From assembly GCF_004348455.1 (NCBI RefSeq), contig NZ_SMKA01000005.1, positions 40,884 to 104,883 on the forward strand: DNA of 64,000 bases, in the 5' to 3' direction. Below, piece by piece: positions 45,299 to 54,209 of this stretch. Positions within the stretch are counted from its first letter, which is position 1; every line of letters starts with the position of its first letter. The notes below the pieces were generated by a model, which was given only the letters and a program-made list of their open reading frames with translations, had not been told where the DNA came from and did not search any database. The position numbers and the translations under genes were made by a program. The stretch comes from Kribbella albertanoniae (GTDB lineage: Bacteria > Actinomycetota > Actinomycetes > Propionibacteriales > Kribbellaceae).

Positions 45299-46015
45299 GT
45301 GACTGAGGTGGAGCGCCGGCATCGGCGCGTGCAGCGGGTTGTGGCGATCGTGTACGTCGGGATCCCGGTGGTGCTGCTGGCGATCGTGGCGTGGGTGAGT
45401 TCGCGGGGGTCTGCGGCGGCGTGGATCGGGTGTGTGGTCCCGGTTGCGATGCTCGGGCTGGGGCTGTTCCTGCTGCCGAAGCATCGGTACCAGCCACGGT
45501 GGTGGGCCGGGGTCGGCGGGCTGTTCGGTGTAGTGACCGGGCTGTTCGCGACGCTCTTCCCGCTGGTGATCGGCGTGTGGTGGCCGGCGGTTCTCGCACT
45601 GCCGGCCGCGATCGTCGGGCTCCTGGCCGGTTTGCTGCTAGCGAGGCGGGCGAACCTGGCGCTGCTGGTTCCGGTGGTGCCCGAGCTGGCGGAGTCGCCG
45701 TACGAGCTGACATTCCAGCTGCGCGGCACGCCGCTCGCGACGGTCCTGCTCGGCGCGGACAGTGTCGAGATCCGCAGTTCGCCGGCCGCTCGGGGCGATG
45801 AGCAGTCGCGGCGGTATCCGTTGAGCGCGATCACCGGAACGTTCGAGGCGTCGCTGAGTGGCGCCGAGCGGCTGAAGTTCCCGATCGCCCTGTCGGCCGT
45901 GGGCACGCCCGGACCGGCCGTCATCCTGCAGGCGTCCGGAGACGACTGGGTGTTGCCGACGAACCAGGCGGCGATCCTGATCGAGCTGCTGGACCGCCGC
46001 CGTACGACGATCTAG
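45299..46015 (+). CDS. hypothetical membrane protein with C-terminal soluble domain
   Basis: 238 residues starting with GTG, divergent from the kinase. Four hydrophobic segments occupy residues 12-115 (VVAIVYVGIPVVLLAIVAWV first). The last 110 residues form a beta-rich, PH-like soluble part (YELTFQLRGTPLATVLLGAD, DDWVLPTNQAAILIELL). I do not recognise the family. It overlaps the siderophore-protein gene tail-to-tail by 4 bases. Confidence 0.7.
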   Translation: MTEVERRHRRVQRVVAIVYVGIPVVLLAIVAWVSSRGSAAAWIGCVVPVAMLGLGLFLLPKHRYQPRWWAGVGGLFGVVTGLFATLFPLVIGVWWPAVLALPAAIVGLLAGLLLARRANLALLVPVVPELAESPYELTFQLRGTPLATVLLGADSVEIRSSPAARGDEQSRRYPLSAITGTFEASLSGAERLKFPIALSAVGTPGPAVILQASGDDWVLPTNQAAILIELLDRRRTTI

Positions 46016-46836
46016 TTGCCGGCGGCCGCGCGCTCCTTGGCGGCGGTTTCCGCCTTCTCGGCCTGCCAGCCGTCCTCGTTCTTGCCGACGCGCCAGTAGC
46101 CGGACACCGAGACGCGGTCGCGCTTCAGGCCGCGGTCATTGAACAGGTGCTTGCGGATCCGGAAGACGAAACCGGCCTCACCGTGCACGAACGCCTGCAC
46201 GTCACCCTCGGGGAAGGTCAGCGCCTCGACCGCGGCGACCAGTCCGTCACCGCGGGCCGCAGAACTCCCCGCACGGTGGATCCAGGTCACGTCGACATCG
46301 CTGAACTTCTGCTCCTCGGTCTCGTCCTCCACCTCGACGAACACGGTCGCCTTGGCGCCCGGCGGCAGCTTCTCGATGGCCGCACCGATGGCCGGCAGCG
46401 CGCTCTCGTCGCCGACCAGCAGGTGCCAGTCGGCCGCCTCGTCGGGCAGGTAGGCGCCGCCCGGGCCGTTGTACCAAACCACGTCACCCGGCTGGGCCGC
46501 CGCGGCCCACGGGCCGGCGATGCCCTCGTCACCGTGGTGGACGAAGTCGATCGTCAGCTCCTTGGTGGCTTCATCGAAGGTACGCACCGTGTAGGTCCGC
46601 ATCGTCGGCCACTGCTCGGACGGGAGGGTCTCCCGGATCACGCCCATGTCGAGCGGCTCCGGGTACTCGACGCCGGCCTTGCCGAACAGGAGCTTCACGT
46701 AGTGGTCGCTGGTGCCGTTGTCGACGAAGTCGTCGGCAGTGAACACGACCCGAATCATGTGGGGGGTGATCCGCTCGGTACGACGGACCACGGCCCGCTT
46801 ACACGTGCGGTTACGGCGGGGTGCGGGGCTGGCCAC
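46012..46836 (-). CDS. siderophore-interacting FAD protein (ferric-siderophore reductase)
   Basis: 274 residues of the ViuB/SIP family. The FAD-binding barrel holds the R-x-Y-T-x-R motif RTYTVR near residue 80 and WAAAAQPGDVVWYNGPGG. The NAD(P)H-binding half includes LLVGDESALPAIGAAIEKL, and the C-terminal GYWRVGKNEDGW is typical. It reduces ferric siderophores in the cytoplasm to release iron. A perfect iron-box palindrome lies 25 bases upstream, so iron repression by a DtxR/IdeR-type protein is expected. Confidence 0.92.
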   Translation of the reverse strand: MASPAPRRNRTCKRAVVRRTERITPHMIRVVFTADDFVDNGTSDHYVKLLFGKAGVEYPEPLDMGVIRETLPSEQWPTMRTYTVRTFDEATKELTIDFVHHGDEGIAGPWAAAAQPGDVVWYNGPGGAYLPDEAADWHLLVGDESALPAIGAAIEKLPPGAKATVFVEVEDETEEQKFSDVDVTWIHRAGSSAARGDGLVAAVEALTFPEGDVQAFVHGEAGFVFRIRKHLFNDRGLKRDRVSVSGYWRVGKNEDGWQAEKAETAAKERAAAGN

Positions 46837-46860
46837 TGGACCACGGTCCTCTCGAGCGTA

Positions 46861-46878
46861 AGTTAGGTCTACCTAACT
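46861..46878 (-). promoter_or_regulatory. iron box (DtxR/IdeR-type operator)
   Basis: AGTTAGGT-CT-ACCTAACT, an 8-bp perfect dyad with the TTAGGT/ACCTAA core of the actinobacterial iron box; a further GGCTAACC follows. It overlaps the promoter region of the siderophore-interacting protein gene. Confidence 0.8.
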
Positions 46879-46912
46879 CAGGCTAACCCACGCACCCCAA
46901 CCGGGGACAAAC

Positions 46913-47938
46913 TCAGGTTCCGCGGATGATGAAACTCTTGCTGGTGGCGGTCACCAGGCCGTAGCACGCGGGGAACAGCACCCGGTAGGGGATGTTGCCC
47001 TTGTACGCCGGTTGCGCGGTGAGCGTGAACCCATGGCCGTAACGGACCTGCGAGGTATTGACTGTGCGCCACTGGCTGGCGCCGTACAGCCGCTGCAAGT
47101 GCACATTGCAGGTTTCCGGGCCCGCGGTGACGATGCCCTTGACCGCCACCTTGGTGCCGACCGGGGCGCTGGTCCGGGCCGGGGTCGCCGAGACGCCCGG
47201 GATCCGCTTCGTGCTGGCATAGCCGGAGGCGATCGCGAACGGGTCGCCCGGGATCGTCAGGCAGGTGAGCGGAACAGTGCCGCTCTCCGCCGGGTAGGTG
47301 TGGGTCAGGTAGCCGGCGGTGTCGGTGAGGAACACCTTCCCGGGCCATCCGCACGCGGTGTCCTGGCTGAGGTTGACCTTGATCCGCGACCCGTACGGCT
47401 TGCCGGTCTGGCCGTTGATCACCGACCAGCGGATCGTGTACGGCTTGCTGACCGGACTCGGCGAGTTGAGGTGCCTGGAGGTGATCCGCGGCTGGTTGGT
47501 ACCGGTGACGGTGAGCTTGGGACCGTTCACCACATCCACCGGATCCCACTCGTCAAAGGGCAGCTCGCCGCTGGTGATGACGTACTTGACCTGGAGGGAC
47601 CCATTGACGGTCGACGGCACCCGCACCACGCCGCGCCACTTGCCGTCGGCAGTGGTGCCCTCGTACCTGGTCAGCTTGGCCGACAGCACCCTGTTCAGCT
47701 GGCCGGAGCCGCCAACGCGGTCAAAGATCGCGTGCAGGCCCTCCCCCTCGCTCTCCCCGGGGAACTTCGCGTCGACCTCGACGGTGACCGGCACCGTGTT
47801 GAGCGACGACACCGCCACGCTGGTCCGGCTCAGCCGGACATCGGTGACCACGTCACCGGGCTCGGCGTGCGCGGCCGGCGCGACGCCGAGCGCCGCACCC
47901 GCGAGCGACGCCACGAGCACTGCACGGACTATTTTCAT
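46913..47938 (-). CDS. secreted beta-sandwich paralogue P1 of 14
   Basis: 341 residues, last member of a row of fourteen paralogues. Shared layout: Sec signal peptide (here cut near AHA-EPGD), an N-terminal domain with SVAVSSLNTVPVTVEV, a WRGVVRVPS turn near residue 110, an Ig-like domain (YTIRWSVINGQTGKPYGS), and a C-terminal Ig-like domain (SATPARTSAPVGT, CNVHLQRLYGASQWRT, FPAC) ending in a FIIRG strand. Four Cys (TACGW, LTCLT, ETCNV, PACYG) probably form two disulfides. No catalytic motif is seen; adhesion or ligand binding outside the cell is a guess. Its ATG overlaps the stop of P2. Confidence 0.85.
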   Translation of the reverse strand: MKIVRAVLVASLAGAALGVAPAAHAEPGDVVTDVRLSRTSVAVSSLNTVPVTVEVDAKFPGESEGEGLHAIFDRVGGSGQLNRVLSAKLTRYEGTTADGKWRGVVRVPSTVNGSLQVKYVITSGELPFDEWDPVDVVNGPKLTVTGTNQPRITSRHLNSPSPVSKPYTIRWSVINGQTGKPYGSRIKVNLSQDTACGWPGKVFLTDTAGYLTHTYPAESGTVPLTCLTIPGDPFAIASGYASTKRIPGVSATPARTSAPVGTKVAVKGIVTAGPETCNVHLQRLYGASQWRTVNTSQVRYGHGFTLTAQPAYKGNIPYRVLFPACYGLVTATSKSFIIRGT

Positions 47939-48945
47939 TACACTCCCTGGATGTAGAACGGTTTGGTCGAGCCGGCCGCGAAGTCTCCGCAGGCCGGTAC
48001 CAGCGCGCGGTACGGGATCTTTCCCCGGTACGACGGCTGGGCGGTCAAGGTGAAGCGAGCACTGGCCCGTACCCTCGCCGAACCGACGGTCCGCCACTGG
48101 GTGGCGCCGTACAGGCGCTGCAGGTTGACCGTGCAGCCGCTGGCGTGGGCCGAGACGCCGTTGACCGGGACGAGGGTCCCGACCCTCGCGCTCGTCTTCG
48201 ACGGCGTGGCCGAGACGGTGCGGATGTAGGTCGGCCGCACGACCCCGCCGTAGTACTGCGCTGGCTTGCCCGGGAAGTGCAGGCAGGCGAACTCGCCGCC
48301 CGACGTGACGACCGTTCCGTCGGTGCCGGTGAGCACCGGGGAGCCTCCGTAGCAGGTGGGCTCACCCGAGCCGGCGGCCATCTTGACGCGGGTCGCGTAC
48401 GGCTTGCCGGTCGCGCTGTCGGTGATCGTCCACTTCACGTGGAACGCCGTGTTGTAGGGCACGGCCTTCTCGACCTGGACGCCGACGACCTTCGGGATGT
48501 GCGTCCCCGTCACGGTCAGCCTCGGACCGTCGACCGGTGTCTCGGTCACCCACGGGACAAAGAACCAGCCCGCGTAGGTCTGCGGGACCGCGCCGATGAG
48601 CTTCAACTCCTGCCCGTTCGCCATCGACGGCACATTCACCACACCGCGCCAGACGGAGTGCTCATCAGTACCGGACACCCAGGTGAGCGCCGCGAAGAGG
48701 TTCTCCCCATGGGCGCCCTGTGGCTGGAGAACCGCGGTGAGCTCCTGCTTGGGGTTCGGCTTGAAGCTGCCCGTCACAGTGACGGTGACCGGCACCGTGT
48801 GGAGGCCGTCCACCGCGACACTCGTCTGGCTCATCGTGGCGCCGGTGAGTTCCAGGTCCGGGTCCGGCGTAGCGGACGCGGTCGGCCCGACCAGCGCCCC
48901 GAGCAGGACACCGGCCGAAAGCGTTGCTGCTGCTGTTCTTTTCAT
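47938..48945 (-). CDS. secreted beta-sandwich paralogue P2
   Basis: 335 residues, the shortest of the row. Signal peptide ends near TASA-TPDPD. The middle block differs from its neighbours (WRGVVNVPSMANGQELKLIG, HVKWTITDSATGKPYATRV) but the four Cys remain (PTCYG, FACLH, SGCTV, PACGD). The last strand reads PFYIQG. One-base TAATG overlap with P1; coupled to P3 by one base. Confidence 0.85.
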   Translation of the reverse strand: MKRTAAATLSAGVLLGALVGPTASATPDPDLELTGATMSQTSVAVDGLHTVPVTVTVTGSFKPNPKQELTAVLQPQGAHGENLFAALTWVSGTDEHSVWRGVVNVPSMANGQELKLIGAVPQTYAGWFFVPWVTETPVDGPRLTVTGTHIPKVVGVQVEKAVPYNTAFHVKWTITDSATGKPYATRVKMAAGSGEPTCYGGSPVLTGTDGTVVTSGGEFACLHFPGKPAQYYGGVVRPTYIRTVSATPSKTSARVGTLVPVNGVSAHASGCTVNLQRLYGATQWRTVGSARVRASARFTLTAQPSYRGKIPYRALVPACGDFAAGSTKPFYIQGV

Positions 48946-49967
48946 CAGGTCCCCATGATGTAGAAGGTTTTGCTGACGCCGGCGACCTTGTTGTAACAGG
49001 CCGGGAGCTGGGCGCGGTACGGAATCTTCCCCCTGTACGCCGGTTGCGCGTTGAGCGTGAATCGGCCGCTGGACCGGACCTTCGTGGTGCCGACCGTGCG
49101 CCAGGCGCTCGCGCCGTACAGACGCTGCAGGTTGACCGGGCAGCCGGCGCCCTTGGTGACAGTGCCGTTGACCGGCACGATGGTGCCGATCGGAGCACTC
49201 GTCCTCGAGGGCGTGGCCGAGATGCCCGCCGGGCGCTTCACCAGGGCGAAGATGCTGCCGACCGGAGCGGGCTTGCCCGGGAGCAGCATGCAGTGCACCC
49301 AGTCATTGTCCGGCGAGGCGCCGTACCTCACCGTGAAGTTGCCTGCAGCATCGGTCAGGCTCGTCTCGGTACCGAGGCTCTCGACGCAGCGGTTGTCCTC
49401 ACGAACCCACAGCTTCAACCTGGTGCCGTACGGCTTGCCGGTCTGCGAGTCGGTCACGGTGTACCGGATCGTCCACGGGTCGTTGTACGGCACGACCTTC
49501 GGCGTGATCAGCGCGGTCAGCTTCGGGACGTGGAAGCCGTTCACCGTCAGCGTGGGTGCGTTGACGACCGGATCCGGATCGCCTGGTTCGGTTCCGTAGA
49601 TGTACTCGCCCGAGTAGACGGCGTCCGGCTCGATGGTGCCGTTGGCCGTGGACGGCACGTTGAGCGTGCCCCGCCAGAGACCGGGAGTGCCATCGCCGTC
49701 AACGAGCTTCAGCGGCATCGAGTAGAACTCGTCCTCCGGACCACTGCCGCTGACACGCTTGAAGTGCACGTACACGGACTCGCCGTGCCCGGAACCCTCG
49801 ACCGTGACGGTCACCGGCACGGTGTTGAGCGAGGCCACGGCGACCGTCGTACGACTCAAGGTCACCTTCGCGTCGGCCACCTTGACCTCCGAGGCCTGCG
49901 CAACCGGCACGCTGCTGAGTGCCACACCCAGCAGCGGAGCGGTCAGAAGCACGGCAAGCGTCCGCAT
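48945..49967 (-). CDS. secreted beta-sandwich paralogue P3
   Basis: 340 residues. Signal peptide near residues 1-26 (LLTAPLLGVALSSVPVAQA). Cys at NRCVE, VHCML, AGCPV and PACYN. It is closest to P4 in the N-terminal domain (SGPEDEFYSMPLKL versus SGPDDELYSMPLKL), which suggests a local duplication. One-base overlaps on both sides. Confidence 0.85.
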   Translation of the reverse strand: MRTLAVLLTAPLLGVALSSVPVAQASEVKVADAKVTLSRTTVAVASLNTVPVTVTVEGSGHGESVYVHFKRVSGSGPEDEFYSMPLKLVDGDGTPGLWRGTLNVPSTANGTIEPDAVYSGEYIYGTEPGDPDPVVNAPTLTVNGFHVPKLTALITPKVVPYNDPWTIRYTVTDSQTGKPYGTRLKLWVREDNRCVESLGTETSLTDAAGNFTVRYGASPDNDWVHCMLLPGKPAPVGSIFALVKRPAGISATPSRTSAPIGTIVPVNGTVTKGAGCPVNLQRLYGASAWRTVGTTKVRSSGRFTLNAQPAYRGKIPYRAQLPACYNKVAGVSKTFYIMGT

Positions 49968-51001
49968 CAGAGCCCCCGGATTGTGAACGCCTTGCTCGTG
50001 GCTGCGACGATGTCATGACAGGCCGGGAGCTGAGCCCGGTAAGGGATGTTGCCCTTGTACGACGGCTGTGCGTTGAGCGTGAACCGGGCACTGGTACGGA
50101 CCTTCGCGGTACCGACCGTGCGCCAGGCGGTGGCGCCGTACAGACGCTGCAGGTTGATGGTGCAGCCGGCCGCGTAGGGCGCGGTGCCGTTGACCGGGAC
50201 GATCGTGCCGACCGGCGCGCTGGTCTTCGACGGCGTGGCCGAGACGGTGGTCGAGCTCTTCGGATAGATGGCCGTGTGGGCGAAGGGAGCCGGATTGCCG
50301 GGCACAGCGAGGCAGTACCACCCGTAGTTGGAACTGTTCTTGATCGTCACCACGCCGTTGACGTCAGAGAGCGCGTTCTCCAGGAAGCCTTCGACACAGG
50401 TGTTCTCCCGTCCCACGAGCGCCTTGATCCGGGTGCCGTACGGCTTGCCGGTCTGCGAGTCGGTGATCCTCCACGTGATGGTCACCGGCTTGCCGATCGG
50501 TACCACTGCCGGCGTCGCGGTGCCGGTGATCTTCGGGATGTGCGTGCCGTTCACCGTCAGCGGCGGCCCGTCGACAGCGACCGGGTAGTCGAAGGCGCAC
50601 TGCGAGCACCCGTAGAAGTGCTCACCCGCGATCACCCGGGCGGCCTTGATCGTGCCGTTGACCGTCGAGGGAACGTTCACCACACCCTGCCAGGTGCCGT
50701 CGTCGATCGTGCCCTTGATCAGCTTCAGTGGCATCGAGTACAACTCGTCGTCCGGACCGCTGCCGGCGGTCCGCTTGAACTCGACGTAGAACGTGTCGTA
50801 GTCGCTCGGCTTGGCCGAGCCCTCCATCGTGACGGTGACCGGCACGGTGTTGAGCGACGAGACCGCGACAGCCCCGCGGCTCAACACCAGCGATTCGACC
50901 TGCAGTTCGGGACCGGCCGCCTGCGCGACGGTCGCCGTACCTAGCGTCATAAACGTCAACGGCGTCGCGAACAGCGCCGCAAGCAAGCGTCGGTTCTTCA
51001 T
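49967..51001 (-). CDS. secreted beta-sandwich paralogue P4
   Basis: 344 residues. Unique in the row for an extra Cys pair in the middle (GCSQC near residue 127), additional to the four common Cys (NTCVE, WYCLA, AGCTI, PACHD). The pair could hold a metal or a third disulfide. It opens a new coupled block: 43 bases separate it from P5, and a promoter-like motif lies 31-38 bases before its ATG. Confidence 0.85.
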   Translation of the reverse strand: MKNRRLLAALFATPLTFMTLGTATVAQAAGPELQVESLVLSRGAVAVSSLNTVPVTVTMEGSAKPSDYDTFYVEFKRTAGSGPDDELYSMPLKLIKGTIDDGTWQGVVNVPSTVNGTIKAARVIAGEHFYGCSQCAFDYPVAVDGPPLTVNGTHIPKITGTATPAVVPIGKPVTITWRITDSQTGKPYGTRIKALVGRENTCVEGFLENALSDVNGVVTIKNSSNYGWYCLAVPGNPAPFAHTAIYPKSSTTVSATPSKTSAPVGTIVPVNGTAPYAAGCTINLQRLYGATAWRTVGTAKVRTSARFTLNAQPSYKGNIPYRAQLPACHDIVAATSKAFTIRGL

Positions 51002-51031
51002 GCCTCAAGGATGAGGCTTCCCGAAGCTTCC

Positions 51032-51039
51032 ACTAGACC
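51032..51039 (-). promoter_or_regulatory. shared promoter-like motif before P4
   Basis: Minus strand TTCTGGTCTAGTGG, 31-38 bases before the ATG of P4. The same GGTCTA(G/C)T core lies at an equal distance before P13 and further upstream of P14. Confidence 0.4.
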
Positions 51040-51044
51040 AGAAC

Positions 51045-52094
51045 TCACGTCCCCTTGATCGTGAAGGTCTTGCTCACACCGGACTTGAAGTGGAAGCAGC
51101 CGGGGAAGGAGACCCGGTAGTAGATCAGGCCCTTGTACGCCGGTTGCGCGTTGACCGTGAAGCGGCCGCTCTGCCGGATCTGCGCCGTACCGACGGTGCG
51201 CCAGGCAGTCGCGCCGTACAGGCGTTGGAGGTTGATCGAGCAGTTGGGGGCGCCGGCGACCGTGCCGTTGACGGGGACGATGGTGCCGACCGGTGCGCTC
51301 GTCTTGGACGGGGTCGCGGTGACGATGCCGGGGCGGTTGGGGATGACGCCCAGGCCGCCGTTGGGGGCTGGGTTGCCGGGGAGCAGGAGGCAGTTGCCGT
51401 AGTCCGCGAGGGAGGACGGGTAGGCCTTGGTGACGTAGCCGTTGGTGTCGGTCAGGTACTCGGGTCCGCCGAAGCTCTCAACGCAACCGTTGTCGTTGGC
51501 CAGCCAGACCTTCAGCCGGGTGCCGTAGGGCTTGCCGGTCTGCCCGTTGATCACCGACCAGCGGATCGAGTACCCCTGGCCGAACGGGAGCGGATCGGGG
51601 AGCACGCGCGCGGTGATCTTCGGCTGGTTCGTCCCGGTGATGAGGAGCTTCGGCGGGTTCGGGACCAGTGTCTCGGTGGTCATCGAGCCGCTGCCGGGGA
51701 AGAACGCCCCGGTCATCACGCCGTAGGCCTCGAACGTGCCGTTCGCCGTGGAGGGGATGTTGACGTTGCCTTCCCAGGTGCCGTTCTGGGTGGTGCCGGC
51801 GGTCCGGAACAGCTCCATCGAGGTCAGGATGTTCTCCATCCCGGTACCGGCCGTGCGCTTGAGGATGGCGTGCAGCGTCAGGTTCGCGTTCTGCGGATCG
51901 GACGAGTCGTAGCCACCGGTGACGGTGAGCTTCACCGGTACGGTGTTGAGCGACGAAACAGCGACACTCGACCTGCTCAGCTCGACCTTGGTGATCGACA
52001 GGTCCGGATCAGGATCGGCATGTGCGGCCGGCGCGGTGAGCGCCAGTGCCGCCAGCGGCGCTACCAGGAGCGCCGCCAGGAATCGAGTGCGCAT
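51045..52094 (-). CDS. secreted beta-sandwich paralogue P5
   Basis: 349 residues, signal peptide ending APAAHA-DPDPD. Belongs to the closely similar group P5-P9 (FGQGYSIRWSVINGQTGKPY, CVESFGGPEYLTDTNGYVTK in parts). The final Cys motif is FPGC rather than FPAC. It is the last gene of its coupled block, one base after P6. Confidence 0.85.
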   Translation of the reverse strand: MRTRFLAALLVAPLAALALTAPAAHADPDPDLSITKVELSRSSVAVSSLNTVPVKLTVTGGYDSSDPQNANLTLHAILKRTAGTGMENILTSMELFRTAGTTQNGTWEGNVNIPSTANGTFEAYGVMTGAFFPGSGSMTTETLVPNPPKLLITGTNQPKITARVLPDPLPFGQGYSIRWSVINGQTGKPYGTRLKVWLANDNGCVESFGGPEYLTDTNGYVTKAYPSSLADYGNCLLLPGNPAPNGGLGVIPNRPGIVTATPSKTSAPVGTIVPVNGTVAGAPNCSINLQRLYGATAWRTVGTAQIRQSGRFTVNAQPAYKGLIYYRVSFPGCFHFKSGVSKTFTIKGT

Positions 52095-52095
52095 T

Positions 52096-53163
52096 TCAAA
52101 CCCCCTTGATGGTGAAAGTCCTGCTGACGCCGGCCTTGAAGTTGGTGCAAGCCGGGAAGGACACCCGATACGGGATGTTTCCCTTGTACGCCGGTTGCGC
52201 GTTGACCGTGTAGCGGCCGCTCAGCCGAACCTTCGCCGTACCGACAGTACGCCAGGCAGTCGCGCCGTACAGGCGTTGCAGGTTCACCGGGCAGTAGGAC
52301 GGCGAACCGGAGACCGTGCCGTTCACCGGGACGATCGTGCCGACCGGTGCGCTCGTCCTCGACGGGGTCGCCGAAACGACAACGGCGCGGGGGAGGCGGT
52401 TGACAAAGAACCCGAAACCAGCGAGGGGTATCGGGCCGCCCGGCAACTGCAAGCAGTTCAGGTAATCGGTGAGACTTGCCGGGTACGCCTTGGTTACGTA
52501 GCCGTTGGTGTCGGTCAGGTCGACCGGACCGCCGAAGGCCTCGGCGCATCCGTTGTCATTGCGCAGCCAGACCTTCAGTCGGGTCCCGTACGGCTTACCG
52601 GTCTGACCGTTGATCACCGACCAGCGGATCGAGTAGCCCTGGCCGTAGGGCACCGGGTCCGGGATCACCCGCGCGGTGATCTTCGGGACGTTGGTCCCCA
52701 CCACGGTCAGCGTCGGCCGCGGGCTCGGCACCGGCGTCGGACTGGTCATCCCGCCATTACTGATGGACGACCACGGTCCGACCATGACCCCGGCGAGCTC
52801 GAACTTCCCGTCGGCTGTCGAGGGCACGAGCACGGTGCCACGCCATTTACCGTTCTGCGTGGTGCCCTCGTAGCGCGTGAGTGGAGTGGCGATGAGGTAG
52901 GTCAGCGGTCCCGAACCGCCGGTGCGTTCCAGGTTCGCGTTCAGCATCGTGTCCGGGCCGGCGTCGGGCTCGGTGTACTGCGCGTCGACCTCGACGGTCA
53001 CCGGCACCAGGTTGAGTGACGAGACCGCGACCGGTGTCGTCCTGATGATCCGGGCCGCCGTGACTGTCAGGTCCGGGTCAGGCGTGGCCTGGGCGGCCGG
53101 GGCGGTGAGCGCCAGCCCGATCAACGGCGCCACCAGGACTGCCGCTATCACTCGTGCTCGCAT
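52096..53163 (-). CDS. secreted beta-sandwich paralogue P6
   Basis: 355 residues, the longest member. Signal peptide ends APAAQA-TPDPD. The N-terminal domain carries the RTTPVAVSSLNLVPVTVEVD variant found only in P6-P9. Cys at NGCAE, LNCLQ, SYCPV, PACTN. One-base overlap with P7. Confidence 0.85.
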   Translation of the reverse strand: MRARVIAAVLVAPLIGLALTAPAAQATPDPDLTVTAARIIRTTPVAVSSLNLVPVTVEVDAQYTEPDAGPDTMLNANLERTGGSGPLTYLIATPLTRYEGTTQNGKWRGTVLVPSTADGKFELAGVMVGPWSSISNGGMTSPTPVPSPRPTLTVVGTNVPKITARVIPDPVPYGQGYSIRWSVINGQTGKPYGTRLKVWLRNDNGCAEAFGGPVDLTDTNGYVTKAYPASLTDYLNCLQLPGGPIPLAGFGFFVNRLPRAVVVSATPSRTSAPVGTIVPVNGTVSGSPSYCPVNLQRLYGATAWRTVGTAKVRLSGRYTVNAQPAYKGNIPYRVSFPACTNFKAGVSRTFTIKGV

Positions 53164-54209
53164 CAGATCCCCCTGATCGTGAAGGTCTTACTGAGGCCCG
53201 CTCGGAAGTGCTTGCAGGCTGGGAACGACACCCGGTAAGGGATGTAGCCCTTGTACGCCGGTTGCGCGGACAGCACGAACTTGCCGCTGAGCTGCCGGAC
53301 GTTCGCCGTACCGACGTTGCGCCAGGCGGTCGCGCCGTACAGGCGTTGCAGGTGGACCGGGCAGCCGTCCGGCGCGCCCATCACCACGCCGTTCACCGGA
53401 ACGATCGAACCGACCGGGGCGCTCGTCTTCGACGGGGTCGCCGAGACGATGCCGGGACGGTTGATGTGGATCGACAGCCCGCCGGACGTCGACGGGTCGC
53501 CCGGCAGCAGCAGGCAGTTCATGGCGATACTTGCCGGGTAGGTCTTGGTGACATTGCCGTTGGTGTCGGTCAGGGCGTTCGAACCGCCGAAGGACTCCAC
53601 ACAACCGGTGTCATTCTGCAGCGCTACCTTCAGCCGGGTCCCGTACGGCTTGGCGGTCTGGCTGTTGATCACCGACCACCGGATCGCATAGCCCTGCCCG
53701 AACGGCACCGGATCCGGAATCACCCGCGCGGTGATCTTCGGAAGGTTGCTGCCGACAACTGTCAGCACCGGACGCGTGCCCGGGACCGGCGTCAGCTCGA
53801 AGTCGTCGTCCCACCAGAACCGGCCGTGCATCACGCCGGTGAGCTCGAACTTGCCGTTCGCCGACGAGGGCACGTTCACGATGCCACGCCACTTGCCGTC
53901 CTGCGTGGTTCCCTCGTACCGCTTGAGCGGTGTTGTGTAGAAGTGGTTCAGCTGACCCGAACCGGCCGAGCGCTCCAGGATCGCGAACAGCGTAGTGTCC
54001 GGGTTCGCGTCGGGCCGGGTGTACTTGGCGTCGACCTCGACGGTCACCGGCACCAGATTGAGTGACGAAACGGCGACCGGCGTCGTCCTCAGGATCCGGG
54101 CCGCCGTCACCGTCAGGTCCGGGTCAGGCGCAGCTGTCGCGGTGGTCGCGGCGAGTGCCAGTGCTACCAGCGGCATCACCAGCAGCGCCGCGACCACGCG
54201 CGGGCGCAT
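53163..54209 (-). CDS. secreted beta-sandwich paralogue P7
   Basis: 348 residues. The start is the ATG at 54209 (MRPRVVAALL), which overlaps the stop of P8 by one base; the longer frame upstream is antisense-like. Very similar to P9 (QTAKPYGTRLKVAL instead of QTGKPYG). Middle segment GRFWWDDDFEL is unusually acidic and aromatic. Cys at TGCVE, MNCLL, DGCPV, PACKH. Confidence 0.85.
   Translation of the reverse strand: MRPRVVAALLVMPLVALALAATTATAAPDPDLTVTAARILRTTPVAVSSLNLVPVTVEVDAKYTRPDANPDTTLFAILERSAGSGQLNHFYTTPLKRYEGTTQDGKWRGIVNVPSSANGKFELTGVMHGRFWWDDDFELTPVPGTRPVLTVVGSNLPKITARVIPDPVPFGQGYAIRWSVINSQTAKPYGTRLKVALQNDTGCVESFGGSNALTDTNGNVTKTYPASIAMNCLLLPGDPSTSGGLSIHINRPGIVSATPSKTSAPVGSIVPVNGVVMGAPDGCPVHLQRLYGATAWRNVGTANVRQLSGKFVLSAQPAYKGYIPYRVSFPACKHFRAGLSKTFTIRGI

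Noticed and set aside
44382..45713. 443-residue version of the antibiotic-kinase-like gene
   Set aside because: The N-terminal 150 residues are an antisense shadow of the divergent membrane-protein gene. A good ribosome site supports the start at 45245.
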